Shown piece by piece: positions 8,872-17,876 of a DNA stretch of 64,000 nucleotides. Location: contig JANQFQ010000025.1 in NCBI GenBank assembly GCA_028277765.1, positions 1-64,000 of the forward strand. The letters are read 5' to 3'. Both the position numbers and the translations under genes were made by a program. Position 1 is the first letter of the stretch, and every line of letters begins with the position of its first letter. The notes under the pieces are model-generated. The model was not told the DNA's origin, did no database searches, and saw nothing but the letters and a program-made list of their open reading frames with translations. This DNA comes from Desulfobacterales bacterium. Lineage in GTDB: Bacteria > Desulfobacterota > Desulfobacteria > Desulfobacterales > SURF-7.

Positions 8872-9839
8872 TTAAGCGCCTTGATCATTTCCAAATCCAT
8901 CTTGATATCTCTGCCATGTGTGGTTAGGTAATTGCCGACCATAAGGCCATTTGCGCCTGCAGTGAAAACCCAGGACTGGAAATCCCGCAGGGTTACTTCT
9001 CTCCCCCCACAGATGGTAATATCTTTTGTTGGATTGATAAATCGGAACAGGGCTATGCATTTTAACGCTTCAAGGGGTTGCATCAGGGGCCTTTTTTCCA
9101 TCTTTGTTCCCGGAACAGGGTTAAGAAAATTAATCGGGATAGAATCAACATCCAATTCTTTCAGGGTCCAGGCAAGTTCTACACGCTGTTCCCATGTTTC
9201 ACCCAGTCCCATGATACCCCCGCTGCAAACCCTTAATCCAGCTTTACGTGCGGCTTCAAGCGTCCCAATATCTTCATTATAATCATGGGAAGTACATACT
9301 TTTTCAAAATAACTCCTGGCTGTTTCTAAATTGTGATGATAATTTGAAATACCGCTTTGTTTCAGCAGCTCTGCAGCAGGCGTGTCCAGCATGCCCACTG
9401 AAGCGCATACAGTCATATGGGTCCTGTTTTTTATAGCTGAAGCTGTATGGCACACAGAATCAAGATCTTTATCAGAGAGCCTGTATCCGCTGGTAACAAT
9501 AGAAAAATTCGTAGCACCCGATTTTTTCATCAGGAACGCCTGCTTAAGTATTTCTTCTTCACTGATCAAAGGATATGTATCGATTTTAGTTTTATGATGG
9601 GAAGATTGGGCGCAGAAGGCACAGTCCTGGGAACATCTGCCGGATTTTGCGTTAATTATTGAACAGGTAAAAACATCCTCTTTCTTGAATTGGGTCCTGA
9701 TCTTTTCTGCGCATATGATAAGATCCATGGTATGTTCTATGGGCATTAAAGCGAGTTTGCAGGCCTCTTCATACGACATAGACCAATTGTTCGCCTTCAG
9801 GATTTTTTCAGTTATGCTAACAATCGTGTGGTTAAACAT
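8829..9839 (-). CDS. bioB: Biotin synthase
   Basis: Radical-SAM enzyme inserting sulfur into dethiobiotin. CSQDCAFCAQS (about residues 69-79) supplies the 4Fe-4S cysteines; CASVGMLD, NYHHNLETA, CSGGIMGLGE and the NFLNPVPGT segment are standard BioB blocks, and the arginine that binds the 2Fe-2S cluster is expected near TICGGREVTLRD. 336 residues. The last residues (ARCWMSSRSET) are unlike the family because they are read from an intergenic repeat. SD AAGGGG precedes ATG at 9839. First gene of bioB-bioF-bioD, facing birA across a BirA-type operator. Confidence 0.96.
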   Translation of the reverse strand: MFNHTIVSITEKILKANNWSMSYEEACKLALMPIEHTMDLIICAEKIRTQFKKEDVFTCSIINAKSGRCSQDCAFCAQSSHHKTKIDTYPLISEEEILKQAFLMKKSGATNFSIVTSGYRLSDKDLDSVCHTASAIKNRTHMTVCASVGMLDTPAAELLKQSGISNYHHNLETARSYFEKVCTSHDYNEDIGTLEAARKAGLRVCSGGIMGLGETWEQRVELAWTLKELDVDSIPINFLNPVPGTKMEKRPLMQPLEALKCIALFRFINPTKDITICGGREVTLRDFQSWVFTAGANGLMVGNYLTTHGRDIKMDLEMIKALNLEARCWMSSRSET

Positions 9840-9909
9840 AAAAATCCCCTTAAAGGTTATTTTTTTTGAAAAAAAATTAATAACATGCTTTAATCAAAAT
9901 CGCCAACAA

Positions 9910-9940
9910 TTGTCAACTGCCATATTTTTTTGGTTTACAA
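9910..9940. promoter_or_regulatory. Probable BirA (biotin repressor) operator
   Basis: TTGTCAACT, 13 bases, GGTTTACAA: an inverted repeat closely matching the known BirA site (TTGTAAACC, 14-15 bases, GGTTTACAA). It lies between the divergent bioB and birA genes, and the adjacent BirA has the N-terminal helix-turn-helix needed to repress. The spacer is one or two bases shorter than the usual site, which is the main reservation. Confidence 0.75.
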
Positions 9941-9967
9941 TCAACGGGCTTTTAAAAGGATTGGGTT

Positions 9968-10945
9968 GTGGACACACGTAACAAACTGATTTTATATTTA
10001 AAGCAGAGTGAAAGCGACTGGGTTTCCGGAGAACACCTGAGCAGACGTCTTAGCATAAGCCGTGCAGCCATAAACAAGCATGTGAGTGGTTTGAGGAAAA
10101 TAGGCTACCAAATCAAATCTTCCACAAGAAAAGGGTATCTTCTGGAAAAATCGCCTGATATCCTGCTTGCAGGTGAAATACGAGATGGACTTAGTACAAC
10201 AGTTTTTGGAAAACAAGAAATAATTTATCTACAGGAGGTTGATTCCACGAACACCCGGGCAAAGGAACTGGCCGCCAAAGGTTCTCCTGAAGGTACAATC
10301 GTTATTGCTGAGAAACAGATCATAGGACGGGGCCGGATGGGAAGAAGCTGGTTTTCACCTGAGAATAAGGGTATTTATATATCAATGATTTTAAGACCTG
10401 CCATGCCGCCATCCAAAACCTCTGTCATAACCCTGCTGACCGCTGTCGCTGTTGCAGAAGCCCTGCTTTTGCTTACCGATATGGATGTAAAAATCAAGTG
10501 GCCAAACGATATTCTAATAAAAGGGAAAAAAATAGCCGGGATTTTGACAGAAATAAGCATGGAAATGGATTCAATCGATTTTATCATCATTGGGCTTGGT
10601 CTTAATGTGAATACATCCCTTGACGAAATGCCGGAAGCAATACAGCAAACAGCCACATCTTTTTTCATTGAAACCGGCTTACCAGTATCCCGAGCCGCGA
10701 TTATCAGGGCGTATCTGGAAAAATTTGAGCACTATTACGGAATATTAGGGAAGCATGGTTTTAAGCCTGTCATGGATCGATGGAAGGCACTTTCAGGCAT
10801 TATAGGGAAACAGGTCGACATTGATGTGATGGGTAATAGATATAAAGGGATGGTTGAAGACATTGATAATGATGGCGTACTTATTCTCTGTGATAAAAAT
10901 GGAGACTATCACCGGATTTTTTCAGGGGATGTTATTGTCAGATAA
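9968..10945 (+). CDS. birA: Bifunctional biotin-protein ligase / biotin operon repressor
   Basis: 325 residues: N-terminal winged helix (residues 1-62, SGEHLSRRLSISRAAINKHV is the recognition region), the ligase domain with GRGRMGRSWFSPENKGIY (biotinoyl-AMP loop, about residues 116-133) and KWPNDILIKGKKIAGIL, then a C-terminal SH3-like domain ending HRIFSGDVIVR. It activates biotin as biotinoyl-5'-AMP, transfers it to carboxylase BCCP subunits and, when charged, should bind the operator just upstream. Start GTG at 9968 after AAAAGGATTGG. Divergent from bioB. Confidence 0.96.
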   Translation: MDTRNKLILYLKQSESDWVSGEHLSRRLSISRAAINKHVSGLRKIGYQIKSSTRKGYLLEKSPDILLAGEIRDGLSTTVFGKQEIIYLQEVDSTNTRAKELAAKGSPEGTIVIAEKQIIGRGRMGRSWFSPENKGIYISMILRPAMPPSKTSVITLLTAVAVAEALLLLTDMDVKIKWPNDILIKGKKIAGILTEISMEMDSIDFIIIGLGLNVNTSLDEMPEAIQQTATSFFIETGLPVSRAAIIRAYLEKFEHYYGILGKHGFKPVMDRWKALSGIIGKQVDIDVMGNRYKGMVEDIDNDGVLILCDKNGDYHRIFSGDVIVR

Positions 10946-11005
10946 TGTTGGTGGCCTTCTGTCCTCTATAAAAGTAACCATCAGAAAATATTTTCTGAAT
11001 CTTGA

Positions 11006-12169
11006 CTACCTAAATCTGCGAGGCGTTCGGACCAATGTGCCTGGAAGAATATTCTCGATAGAACGGGTAACAAGAACCGTAGATGTTCTTTTTTCTGAAA
11101 GAAGAATGAAAATTGTCCCGACATCAACTTCACCCTTAACACCTTTACTCAAGAATTCTTCCTTAAAAAGGGTGTATTCTTGTCCACGGTCAACCCCATG
11201 ATTTTTCCCCACACTAATAAATGCCAGGGTCCATTCTCCAATCAGTGCGTTGTGGTCCACAGCCAAGAGGACTTTCCCTTTAACCCCCTTAGGCGGTTTC
11301 TTCACCGCAATATCACGATCTTTACGCTTATAGGGTATTAAAACATCATCCAGGCGCAGTTCTCTGTAGCTTTCAACAACTTTTCCCACAGCATAATTTG
11401 GATTAATTTCCATTATTTCAACCACACCTTTAATATCATGCTGGAGACCGTAATAAACTTTAGGCTTCTTCGTCTTTATGGGTTTTTCAAGGATTCTGCA
11501 TACCGTATACAGCATGCCCTGATTAAGCTGCGGTGATTCCTCCTGATAGTCTTTCCATGGGAGGTACTTATTCGCTTCAGGCCTTACGATGTAAACAAGA
11601 TCTCCAGTACTAATCATCTTCTGATAATCTTCCCCAGCGCCTATCTTTGAAATAACACCATGGGGTGTAACAGGCTTATCTTTAATAAAACTAACGTGAT
11701 CTATTTCATTATATCTTATAGGAGGTTGATCTCCTTGGTCTCCAGTCATATCCACAACCTCATCATCTTCAGGCGGTGGTTCGATGATAGGGGCTTGTGT
11801 AACAGCTGTACCAATGTCAACAGCGCCACCATCTGTCAGTTCAGTGGCTGTTTCAGACTCATCTGTTATCGTCTCAGCAATATGTTCTGTTTCATGGAGA
11901 AATATCCGTATGCGGTTTCCCGGATAGATCAAATGGGGATTGGCAATCTGTTTGTTCCCTGCCCAAAGCTCGGGCCATACCCATGGAGAATCAAAATACC
12001 GTGCAGATAGATCCCAGAGAGTATCCCCTTTTTTAATTGTATGATACATACCTGCTTCAAACTTTACAGCTTCTTGTTCATCAGCATAAGCGGTTAATTG
12101 AACAGGAGCAAAAAATACTGTCACGGCACATAACAATGTTGTAAGACAAACTGCGATTCTGGAAGGCAT
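11006..12169 (-). CDS. Secreted LysM-domain protein
   Basis: 387 residues with a cleavable-looking signal peptide (hydrophobic stretch to about residue 28, ending LTAYADE) and one LysM peptidoglycan-binding module directly after it (YHTIKKGDTLWDLSARYF to YPGNRIRIF, about 42-90). A low-complexity acidic linker follows, then a beta-rich region of about 230 residues of unknown function. No catalytic motif is visible. A GGAG Shine-Dalgarno precedes ATG at 12169. Convergent with birA; the 60 bases between them hold an 18-base palindrome without a T-run. Confidence 0.85.
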   Translation of the reverse strand: MPSRIAVCLTTLLCAVTVFFAPVQLTAYADEQEAVKFEAGMYHTIKKGDTLWDLSARYFDSPWVWPELWAGNKQIANPHLIYPGNRIRIFLHETEHIAETITDESETATELTDGGAVDIGTAVTQAPIIEPPPEDDEVVDMTGDQGDQPPIRYNEIDHVSFIKDKPVTPHGVISKIGAGEDYQKMISTGDLVYIVRPEANKYLPWKDYQEESPQLNQGMLYTVCRILEKPIKTKKPKVYYGLQHDIKGVVEIMEINPNYAVGKVVESYRELRLDDVLIPYKRKDRDIAVKKPPKGVKGKVLLAVDHNALIGEWTLAFISVGKNHGVDRGQEYTLFKEEFLSKGVKGEVDVGTIFILLSEKRTSTVLVTRSIENILPGTLVRTPRRFR

Positions 12170-12387
12170 AAGGAACTCCGATTTTTTAATTGTTATGGAT
12201 TCAATATGTTACTATATGTATTGTGAATTTTATACCGTGTTTGGCTTTAATTTGTCAAGCTTTTCAGTCATTTTTGTTAACTTCCATTGATTTTAATTCT
12301 TTATAAATATATAGAAAATAGCTGCAAAAGCATATCTGAAAACTGATGTTGGTAATTAATATTAAACTCGGATTAAAAGGAAATAAA

Positions 12388-12933
12388 ATGAAAAGCATAA
12401 CAAAACTCCTTTTTGAAGCGAACATATTAAAAGAGATACCTAGATCTGGTTACCATTTTCTTGGAGCTGGGAAAGAGACAATCGCCGAGCATAGTTTCAT
12501 GACCGCCTTTATTGCGTATGTCATTTCACAGATGGAACCGGAACTCGATGGCTTAAAACTTATTCTCATGGGCCTCTTGCACGATCTTCCTGAAGCAAGA
12601 ACAGGTGATCTGAATAGCGTCTGGAAACGATATGTCGAGGCTGATGAAAAATCTGCTTTAAAAGACTTAACCAACAACATACCTTTTGGCAAAACGCTTA
12701 CCAGTTTGATCGATGAGTTTAAGAAACAAGAAACAAAAGAAGCAATACTTGCGCACGATGCTGATCAGCTGTCATTTATTATAGATCTCAAAATTCTTAT
12801 AGACGCGGGATACTCTCCGCCTGAAAAATGGCTCCCCGCTGTTTTGAAACGCCTAAAAACAGAAACCGGAAAAAAACTCGCTGAAAGTATAACCAGCACA
12901 GAAAGTGATTCGTGGTGGTGGGAAGAGTTGTAA
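12388..12933 (+). CDS. HD-domain hydrolase (YfbR/HDDC2-like)
   Basis: 181-residue HD-superfamily metal phosphohydrolase. AEHSFMTAF gives the first histidine, LLHDLPEARTGD the HD pair (about residue 68), and AHDADQLSFIIDL the last aspartate; this set matches YfbR/HDDC2-type 5'-deoxynucleotidases. The start ATG at 12388 follows AAAAGGAAATAAA, better than the upstream in-frame ATG at 12346. Single gene, with no obvious operon partner. Confidence 0.85.
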   Translation: MKSITKLLFEANILKEIPRSGYHFLGAGKETIAEHSFMTAFIAYVISQMEPELDGLKLILMGLLHDLPEARTGDLNSVWKRYVEADEKSALKDLTNNIPFGKTLTSLIDEFKKQETKEAILAHDADQLSFIIDLKILIDAGYSPPEKWLPAVLKRLKTETGKKLAESITSTESDSWWWEEL

Positions 12934-13082
12934 AAAATGGACTTGAATCTATATAGAGCAATAGGCTTATTTTAAAATAATATGCTTGATTTCAACCAAA
13001 GATAATAGAAATCCTTCACTTAAGGCACTTGTAACTTATAACTTATAACTTAAGGCACTTCATTAAGTTTATGACATTGAAT

Positions 13083-13868
13083 TTATTTCTTAACTAGCTC
13101 AAGCACAATATTCTTATTCAAGATAGCATTCGCTGTCTTACTAAACTGCTCTGTAATATCTGACACAAAAAAACGGGTTTCCCCTTTTTTAGCCAGCAGG
13201 TCATTAACTTCGGGGTTGTTTTCGACATAGTTTTTAATGCTCCCTGCCACAGCCAGGGATGAATCTATAATTTTTACCCTTTTCCCGGCCTTCTCCTGTA
13301 TGATCTTTTTTAAAAGAGGATAGTGGGTACATCCGAGGATAAGTGTATCTATCTGACGTGTTTTCAGGGGATGAAGATATTTTTTTACGATCATCCTTGT
13401 TTCTGGTTTATTCATCCATCCCTCTTCCACCAGAGGTACCAGGAGAGGGCATGGGGATGAAAAAACACGCGCCTTTTTATTTTTAATTTTAAGTTTCTTT
13501 TCATAGATACCACTGCTGATAGTGGCCCGTGTTCCTATCACCCCTAAGTTTAACCCGGTTGAAACCTGAAGGGCCTGGGCAACCGCGGGGGTAATCACTT
13601 CAAATACCGGCACACTGTATCGGTTTAAAATGGTTTCCGTTGCAACACTTGACGCTGTGTTGCATGCCATAACAATGACACTGGCACCGTTCTCCAGCAG
13701 GAAGTCGGTATTTTCAATGGAATACCGTATAACCGTTTCCCGGCTTTTGGTGCCGTAAGGCGTACGGGCGGTGTCGCCAAAATAGATCATGTCATAACCC
13801 GGCAGGCGCTCCATCAATGCACGTACAACCGTCAACCCGCCAAGCCCGGAATCAAATATGCCGATCAT
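13083..13868 (-). CDS. murI: Glutamate racemase
   Basis: Makes D-glutamate for peptidoglycan. 261 residues: FDSGLGGLTV (residues 5-14) with the first catalytic-site region, YFGDTARTPYG, VMACNTASS with the first catalytic cysteine (about 72) and LGCTHYPLL with the second (about 180). All family signatures are present and the length is normal. Divergent from the small winged-helix gene at 13930, with an AT-rich 61-base gap likely holding both promoters. Confidence 0.96.
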   Translation of the reverse strand: MIGIFDSGLGGLTVVRALMERLPGYDMIYFGDTARTPYGTKSRETVIRYSIENTDFLLENGASVIVMACNTASSVATETILNRYSVPVFEVITPAVAQALQVSTGLNLGVIGTRATISSGIYEKKLKIKNKKARVFSSPCPLLVPLVEEGWMNKPETRMIVKKYLHPLKTRQIDTLILGCTHYPLLKKIIQEKAGKRVKIIDSSLAVAGSIKNYVENNPEVNDLLAKKGETRFFVSDITEQFSKTANAILNKNIVLELVKK

Positions 13869-13929
13869 AATATTTAAAATATTAAAAAAAAAGTTTTAAA
13901 AAATAGCTGTTCCTGCTATAAAAATACAT

Positions 13930-14211
13930 ATGGATCAAAATAGCCGGACAACTTCCATCAACCAGAAAATCTTCACACTTGACCTCAGTGTTGAAACCGT
14001 CTCTGTCTACCTGCTATGCTGTGGGCTCGTAGATGCTGACTCAAGCATCACAACAAAAAATCTTCTCAATATATGGAACAGCTCCCCAGAAGCATTACAC
14101 AATGGTCTCAAAGATCTTGAAAACCATAATATTCTTCGCAGGATAATATCTGACAGAAAAGAGAACAGTGCCTACAGCCTCACAGATGCGGAGACATGGA
14201 AACTGCCCTGA
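13930..14211 (+). CDS. Small winged-helix-like protein, function unknown
   Basis: 93 residues, ATG at 13930. The sequence from about residue 40 (TTKNLLNIWNSSPEALHNGLKDLENHNILRRII then NSAYSLTDAETWKLP) reads like a winged helix: helix, recognition helix, then a beta hairpin; LEKHNI-type endings and a polar wing are usual in MarR/PadR-like folds. No ligand domain. It could be a small transcription factor; I do not recognise a named family. Confidence 0.55.
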   Translation: MDQNSRTTSINQKIFTLDLSVETVSVYLLCCGLVDADSSITTKNLLNIWNSSPEALHNGLKDLENHNILRRIISDRKENSAYSLTDAETWKLP

Positions 14212-14229
14212 CATATAAGATGGGCGACT

Positions 14230-14640
14230 TTAAGCACCATCAATCTTTATCAGTTCCTCTTTAATCAGTTTTTCAAGAATTCTGTCCGGCACATCCGTGC
14301 AGATACCCGGACAGGTTCCAGCCATTATCTCCCAGTTTTTTTTGTCAGCAAGCACGGATTCGATAAAAGGCCACGCCCTGCACATACGCGGCTTTACAGG
14401 ATGGATTGTGCACAATTCATCCCAGAACACACAGTACCCGCCTGTTCCCTGTATCAGCACGTACTTTCCACCCGACAGCTGACAATAGTCCTTAACAAAC
14501 GTCTCAGTATCACAATTGATAAAGTCAGCAATCATCTGGATATCTTTTTCCGTTACAAACGTTCCGCCAAAACCTTTACAGCACTCACCGCATTGACGGC
14601 ACTGAAAGGCATCCTGCCATGATGAGTCTTCAGAACTCAT
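14230..14640 (-). CDS. YkgJ-family cysteine-cluster protein
   Basis: 136 residues with the UPF0153/YkgJ pattern: FQCRQCGECCKGF (CxxCGxCC, about residues 13-19), then YCVFWDELCTIHPVKPRMCRAWPF with further cysteines. Such proteins are thought to bind a metal, probably zinc or an Fe-S cluster; no biochemical role is established. Its start overlaps the end of recR by 11 bases, so it is probably the last gene of dnaX-ybaB-recR-ykgJ. Confidence 0.88.
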   Translation of the reverse strand: MSSEDSSWQDAFQCRQCGECCKGFGGTFVTEKDIQMIADFINCDTETFVKDYCQLSGGKYVLIQGTGGYCVFWDELCTIHPVKPRMCRAWPFIESVLADKKNWEIMAGTCPGICTDVPDRILEKLIKEELIKIDGA

Positions 14641-15229
14641 GACGTTTCTCCATGGCTGCTTTAAGCGTCACCTGATCAATATATTTCAGGTCACCCCCAA
14701 TCGGCACACCTGATGCTATCCGTGAAACCCTGGCTGGATAGCGTGCCAGCCGCTCGGCAAGATATGATGCGGTTGCTTCCCCTTCAACATTTGTACCTGT
14801 TGCGATAACAATCTCCTTAACGCTTCCCCCCACAACCCGCTCAATGAGTTCCTTTATCCTTAAATGATCAGGCCCGATATTATCCATGGGAGAAAGGGCG
14901 CCCTGCAGAATATGATACATGCCTTTAAATGCACCGGATTTTTCTATGGCAACCATGTCCGCCGGATGTTCCACAACGCATAATAACGATGCATCTCTTG
15001 AAAGATCTCCGCAGATTTTACATAATTCACTGTCGCTTAAAGAAAAGCACTTGGAGCAGAGCCTTGTTTTCTCTTTTAGTTCCATTATACTTCTGGAAAG
15101 CTGCTCAGCTTCTTTTAAAGGGGCTCTGAGAAGATGAATCGCAAGGCGTTCAGCTGTCTTTCCGCCGACACCCGGTAGCTTGGAGAAGCTTTTAATCAGA
15201 TTTAAAATAGATGATGGATAATGGTTCAT
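14630..15229 (-). CDS. recR: Recombination mediator protein RecR
   Basis: 199 residues. LIKSFSKLPGVGGKTAERLAIHLL is the N-terminal helix-hairpin-helix, CSKCFSLSDSELCKIC the zinc finger (about 57-72), and LCVVEHPADMVAIEKS with GTNVEGEATASYLAE the Toprim domain. With RecF/RecO it loads RecA on SSB-coated gaps. It follows ybaB by 10 bases in the familiar dnaX-ybaB-recR order. Confidence 0.97.
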   Translation of the reverse strand: MNHYPSSILNLIKSFSKLPGVGGKTAERLAIHLLRAPLKEAEQLSRSIMELKEKTRLCSKCFSLSDSELCKICGDLSRDASLLCVVEHPADMVAIEKSGAFKGMYHILQGALSPMDNIGPDHLRIKELIERVVGGSVKEIVIATGTNVEGEATASYLAERLARYPARVSRIASGVPIGGDLKYIDQVTLKAAMEKRHEF

Positions 15230-15239
15230 ATGCGCCTAG

Positions 15240-15551
15240 TTACATCATGCCTGGAATGTTCAGCCCACCGGTCAGCTTGCCCATCTCTGACGAGACCATT
15301 TCCTGTGATTTGGCCAGGGCATCATTTACTGCCGCAAGCACCAGATCCTGGAGCATTTCCACGTCATCAGGGTCAACAACCTCTTTTTCAATCTGGATTG
15401 AAGCGATCTGCTGTTTTCCGTTTGCAACCACCTTAACCATGCCGCCTCCGGAACTTGCTTCCACGGTTTTTTCCCCAAGCTCCTCCTGCATTTTCATCAT
15501 TTGCGCCTGGAGCTTCTGGGCCTGTTTCATCATTTTTCCCATACCCTTCAT
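15240..15551 (-). CDS. ybaB: YbaB/EbfC nucleoid-associated protein
   Basis: 103 residues, start [32 protein letters not shown], the methionine/glutamine-rich N-terminal helix typical of the family, then the [15 protein letters not shown] strand region and [15 protein letters not shown] helix. Forms small DNA-binding dimers. An AGGAGG-like SD (TTTTCAGGAGGTATATAATT) precedes the ATG. Between dnaX and recR. Confidence 0.95.
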   Translation of the reverse strand: MKGMGKMMKQAQKLQAQMMKMQEELGEKTVEASSGGGMVKVVANGKQQIASIQIEKEVVDPDDVEMLQDLVLAAVNDALAKSQEMVSSEMGKLTGGLNIPGMM

Positions 15552-15628
15552 AATTATATACCTCCTGAAAATTAATATGCTCTTAAAAAGAATTTATGCT
15601 TTTATGCCTGACAGAAGAACCAGATCGG

Positions 15629-17302
15629 CTATAAAAGTTTTATATCGATAACCTTTCCGTTGAAAACGTCAATCGCTTCTGAAACAAGGGGATGGCTAAG
15701 CGCCTCCTGTTTCATCAGATCCGCTTTATTTTTTTTTTGCTTGGCCTCCTCGTTACTGACAGTATCCGCAATGATGGTGATATCCATCTTTTTCCCGAAA
15801 ATATTACCGCAGACACCCTTAAGAATAGTCATCGACTTTTCTTGTTTTATTTTATTTATATTAAAACTGCTTCCGCCAACCGTAATCTCCATATACCTGT
15901 CTTCTAGCTTAGTTAGTGAACTGTTTGCCAGATAAGCGGAGAGCGGGGGATGTTTCTTTGATATGCTGTTGAGCACCTCTTTCCAGGCTGAAGTGGGATC
16001 TCCGATGTTTTTTACCGGAGACACCGTACGAGGCGCTTCATGCTGGCATTCAGGGACAGGGTCATTAACCGCCTCCGGATTATCCTTATTGCTGTGCTGA
16101 ACGACATCAGACGTCTTTTCGGCAGGAGCAGCAGATATGGCTTCCGCGTGCACGTCATAAAACTCTTTTCTTAGATGGTTAAGCCTGTCGATCAGAGTAT
16201 CAATCGACAGGGAAGGGGGCGCCTGGAAAATCCTGATAAAAGCAATCTCCAGCGCCACTTTTGGCTGAGACGAAAATTTTACAGCTGCTTCCTCTTTAAA
16301 AAGAATATCCATGACCCGGTGTAGAAAGGTCTCGGCAACATCTTTAATCTGGTCTTTCATAAGCCCAATCTCATGTACGGGCACGTCCAGGAGTTTTTCC
16401 GCGTCACCCCCTGACTTTAAAACCAGCAGGTTCCTGAAATGTTCAATAAGATCTGAATGAAGCTGTTTTAGATCATGTCCGCGGCTGTATATGTCATCTA
16501 TGGTATTTAGAAGCTCCGGTATTTCCCCGTCCAGAACCGCTTGGGAGATGTCAAACATCAGTTGCCGGTCAACCACACCAAGAGTATCAATTATCTGCTC
16601 ATGGCTGATCGTCCCTTCGGAACAGTTCATTACCTGATCAAGAAGACTAAGGGCGTCCCTCATACATCCCCCTGCTTCACCAGCGATAATCGACAAGCTT
16701 TGTTCCTCAATGCTGAAGCTTTCCTTTTCGCACACAAAGGCAAGGTGTTGTGAAATAGCATCAAGGCTGATCCGCCTTAAATCATGACGCTGGCACCTGG
16801 AATGGATAGTGACCGGCAGCTTGTGCGGTTCGGTTGTCGCGAACATGAACTTGATGTGATCAGGAGGTTCTTCCAAGGTTTTCAAAAGCGCATTAAAAGC
16901 CGCTGTACTCAACATATGAACTTCATCAATAATATAAATCTTAAAACGGTTGTTTTGCGGCATATACTTTATATTTTCACGAAGTTCTCTAACCTGTTCA
17001 ACCCCGTTGTTTGAGGCGCCGTCTATCTCAAACACATCTGCTGAACGGCCGTCAGTAATCTCAATACACGAACGGCATTGATTGCACGGTACTGGAGCCG
17101 GTCCTTCCTCACAGTTTATGGCTTTCGCCAGTATGCGGGCAATGGTTGTCTTGCCGGTTCCCCGGGGACCTGAAAACAGATTCGCATGGTGCACCCTGCC
17201 AGATGTGATAGCGTTCTGAAGCGTCGTTGTCACATGCAGCTGATTAATGACCTCCTCAAAGGTCTGGGGACGATATTTACGGGCAAGGACTAAATAGGAC
17301 AT
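15629..17302 (-). CDS. dnaX: DNA polymerase III subunits gamma and tau
   Basis: Clamp-loader ATPase, 557 residues. FSGPRGTGKTTIARILAKAINC holds Walker A (about 43-52), followed by the four-cysteine zinc module (C64, then CNQCRSC), YIIDEVHMLS (Walker B), and the sensor LEEPPDHIKFMFATTEPHKLP. The C-terminal third is variable and charged, ending in a domain able to contact the polymerase. A run of ten A residues occurs in the coding strand close to the 3' end (plus-strand T-run at 15729-15738), a potential slippage spot, but too near the end to yield a classical gamma form. Confidence 0.97.
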   Translation of the reverse strand: MSYLVLARKYRPQTFEEVINQLHVTTTLQNAITSGRVHHANLFSGPRGTGKTTIARILAKAINCEEGPAPVPCNQCRSCIEITDGRSADVFEIDGASNNGVEQVRELRENIKYMPQNNRFKIYIIDEVHMLSTAAFNALLKTLEEPPDHIKFMFATTEPHKLPVTIHSRCQRHDLRRISLDAISQHLAFVCEKESFSIEEQSLSIIAGEAGGCMRDALSLLDQVMNCSEGTISHEQIIDTLGVVDRQLMFDISQAVLDGEIPELLNTIDDIYSRGHDLKQLHSDLIEHFRNLLVLKSGGDAEKLLDVPVHEIGLMKDQIKDVAETFLHRVMDILFKEEAAVKFSSQPKVALEIAFIRIFQAPPSLSIDTLIDRLNHLRKEFYDVHAEAISAAPAEKTSDVVQHSNKDNPEAVNDPVPECQHEAPRTVSPVKNIGDPTSAWKEVLNSISKKHPPLSAYLANSSLTKLEDRYMEITVGGSSFNINKIKQEKSMTILKGVCGNIFGKKMDITIIADTVSNEEAKQKKNKADLMKQEALSHPLVSEAIDVFNGKVIDIKLL

Positions 17303-17382
17303 GTTATTTTAATTTTACTAAAGTGCATAGAAACCAAAAAAATAGATACTTTTCCCCTGTCAGACAATTTTTTAAAATCCAA

Positions 17383-17420
17383 TGTCCAGCATCTAGTATC
17401 CAGTATCCAGCATCTAGATC
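17383..17420 (+). repeat. YAGYATC heptamer tract (repeat family copy without hairpin)
   Basis: Five or six consecutive units of CCAGCAT / CTAGTAT / CCAGTAT type, ending ATCTAG, six bases before the encoded 3' CCA of tRNA-Ser(GGA) and upstream of dnaX on the opposite strand. Same heptamer as at 23.05, 37.45 and 58.1 kb, but lacking the GGGATCTCCGTTTCACTACGACC module. Confidence 0.7.
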
Positions 17421-17425
17421 AGTTC

Positions 17426-17516
<91 letters not shown>

Positions 17517-17636
17517 GCTGATTTATGGTAACCTATATCACCTGATTCATGAAAAAAAGCAATCCTTTTTTAATGCCATGTGTTTTTCTTAAACAATGAA
17601 AACATTATATTATAACTATAAAATCAGCGTGTTATA

Positions 17637-17729
17637 TGGCGGAGAGGGTGGGATTCGAACCCACGATCCCGTTTTTGACAGGATACTGCTTTTCGAGAGC
17701 AGGGCCTTCAGCCGCTCGGCCACCTCTCC
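17637..17729 (-). tRNA. tRNA-Ser (anticodon CGA)
   Basis: Minus strand, acceptor GGAGAGG with CCTCTCC, discriminator G, encoded CCA. The stem CTGCT/AGCAG frames the loop CTCGAAA, giving anticodon CGA (reads UCG). Long variable arm and GTGGGTTCGAATCCCAC T-arm. It lies 120 bases upstream of tRNA-Ser(GGA) in the same orientation; the gap contains only AT-rich sequence. Confidence 0.95.
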
Positions 17730-17876
17730 GTATAATATCCGGAAATGTATAAATTAAATATAATTTATTTATATAAAGTGTCAATGATCTTCTTTTCTTG
17801 TTTTTCTTCTTGAACAATGCCTTCCTTTTTAGTATTTGCATATATCTATAATACTTATTTAAAAGGATTTTTTACA

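Noticed and set aside
10981-10998. Perfect 18-base palindrome TCAGAAAATATTTTCTGA between birA and the LysM gene
   Set aside because: AT-rich, no T-run on either side strong enough for a terminator, and no known operator match; likely chance.
13030-13066. Short tandem 'AACTTAT' tract flanked by TAAGGCACTT direct repeats
   Set aside because: Only two or three units, with no link to the other repeat families; left as minor local duplication.
15729-15738. A10 run in dnaX as a programmed gamma-subunit slippage site
   Set aside because: It lies about 30 codons before the end, so slippage would alter only the tail rather than give a gamma-length product.
17517-17636. SRP RNA (ffs) between or near the serine tRNAs and dnaX
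   Set aside because: In many genomes ffs lies near dnaX, but no GGTGCTGTTT or GGAA/AGCA tetraloop-type sequence is present in this gap or in the 17303-17425 gap.
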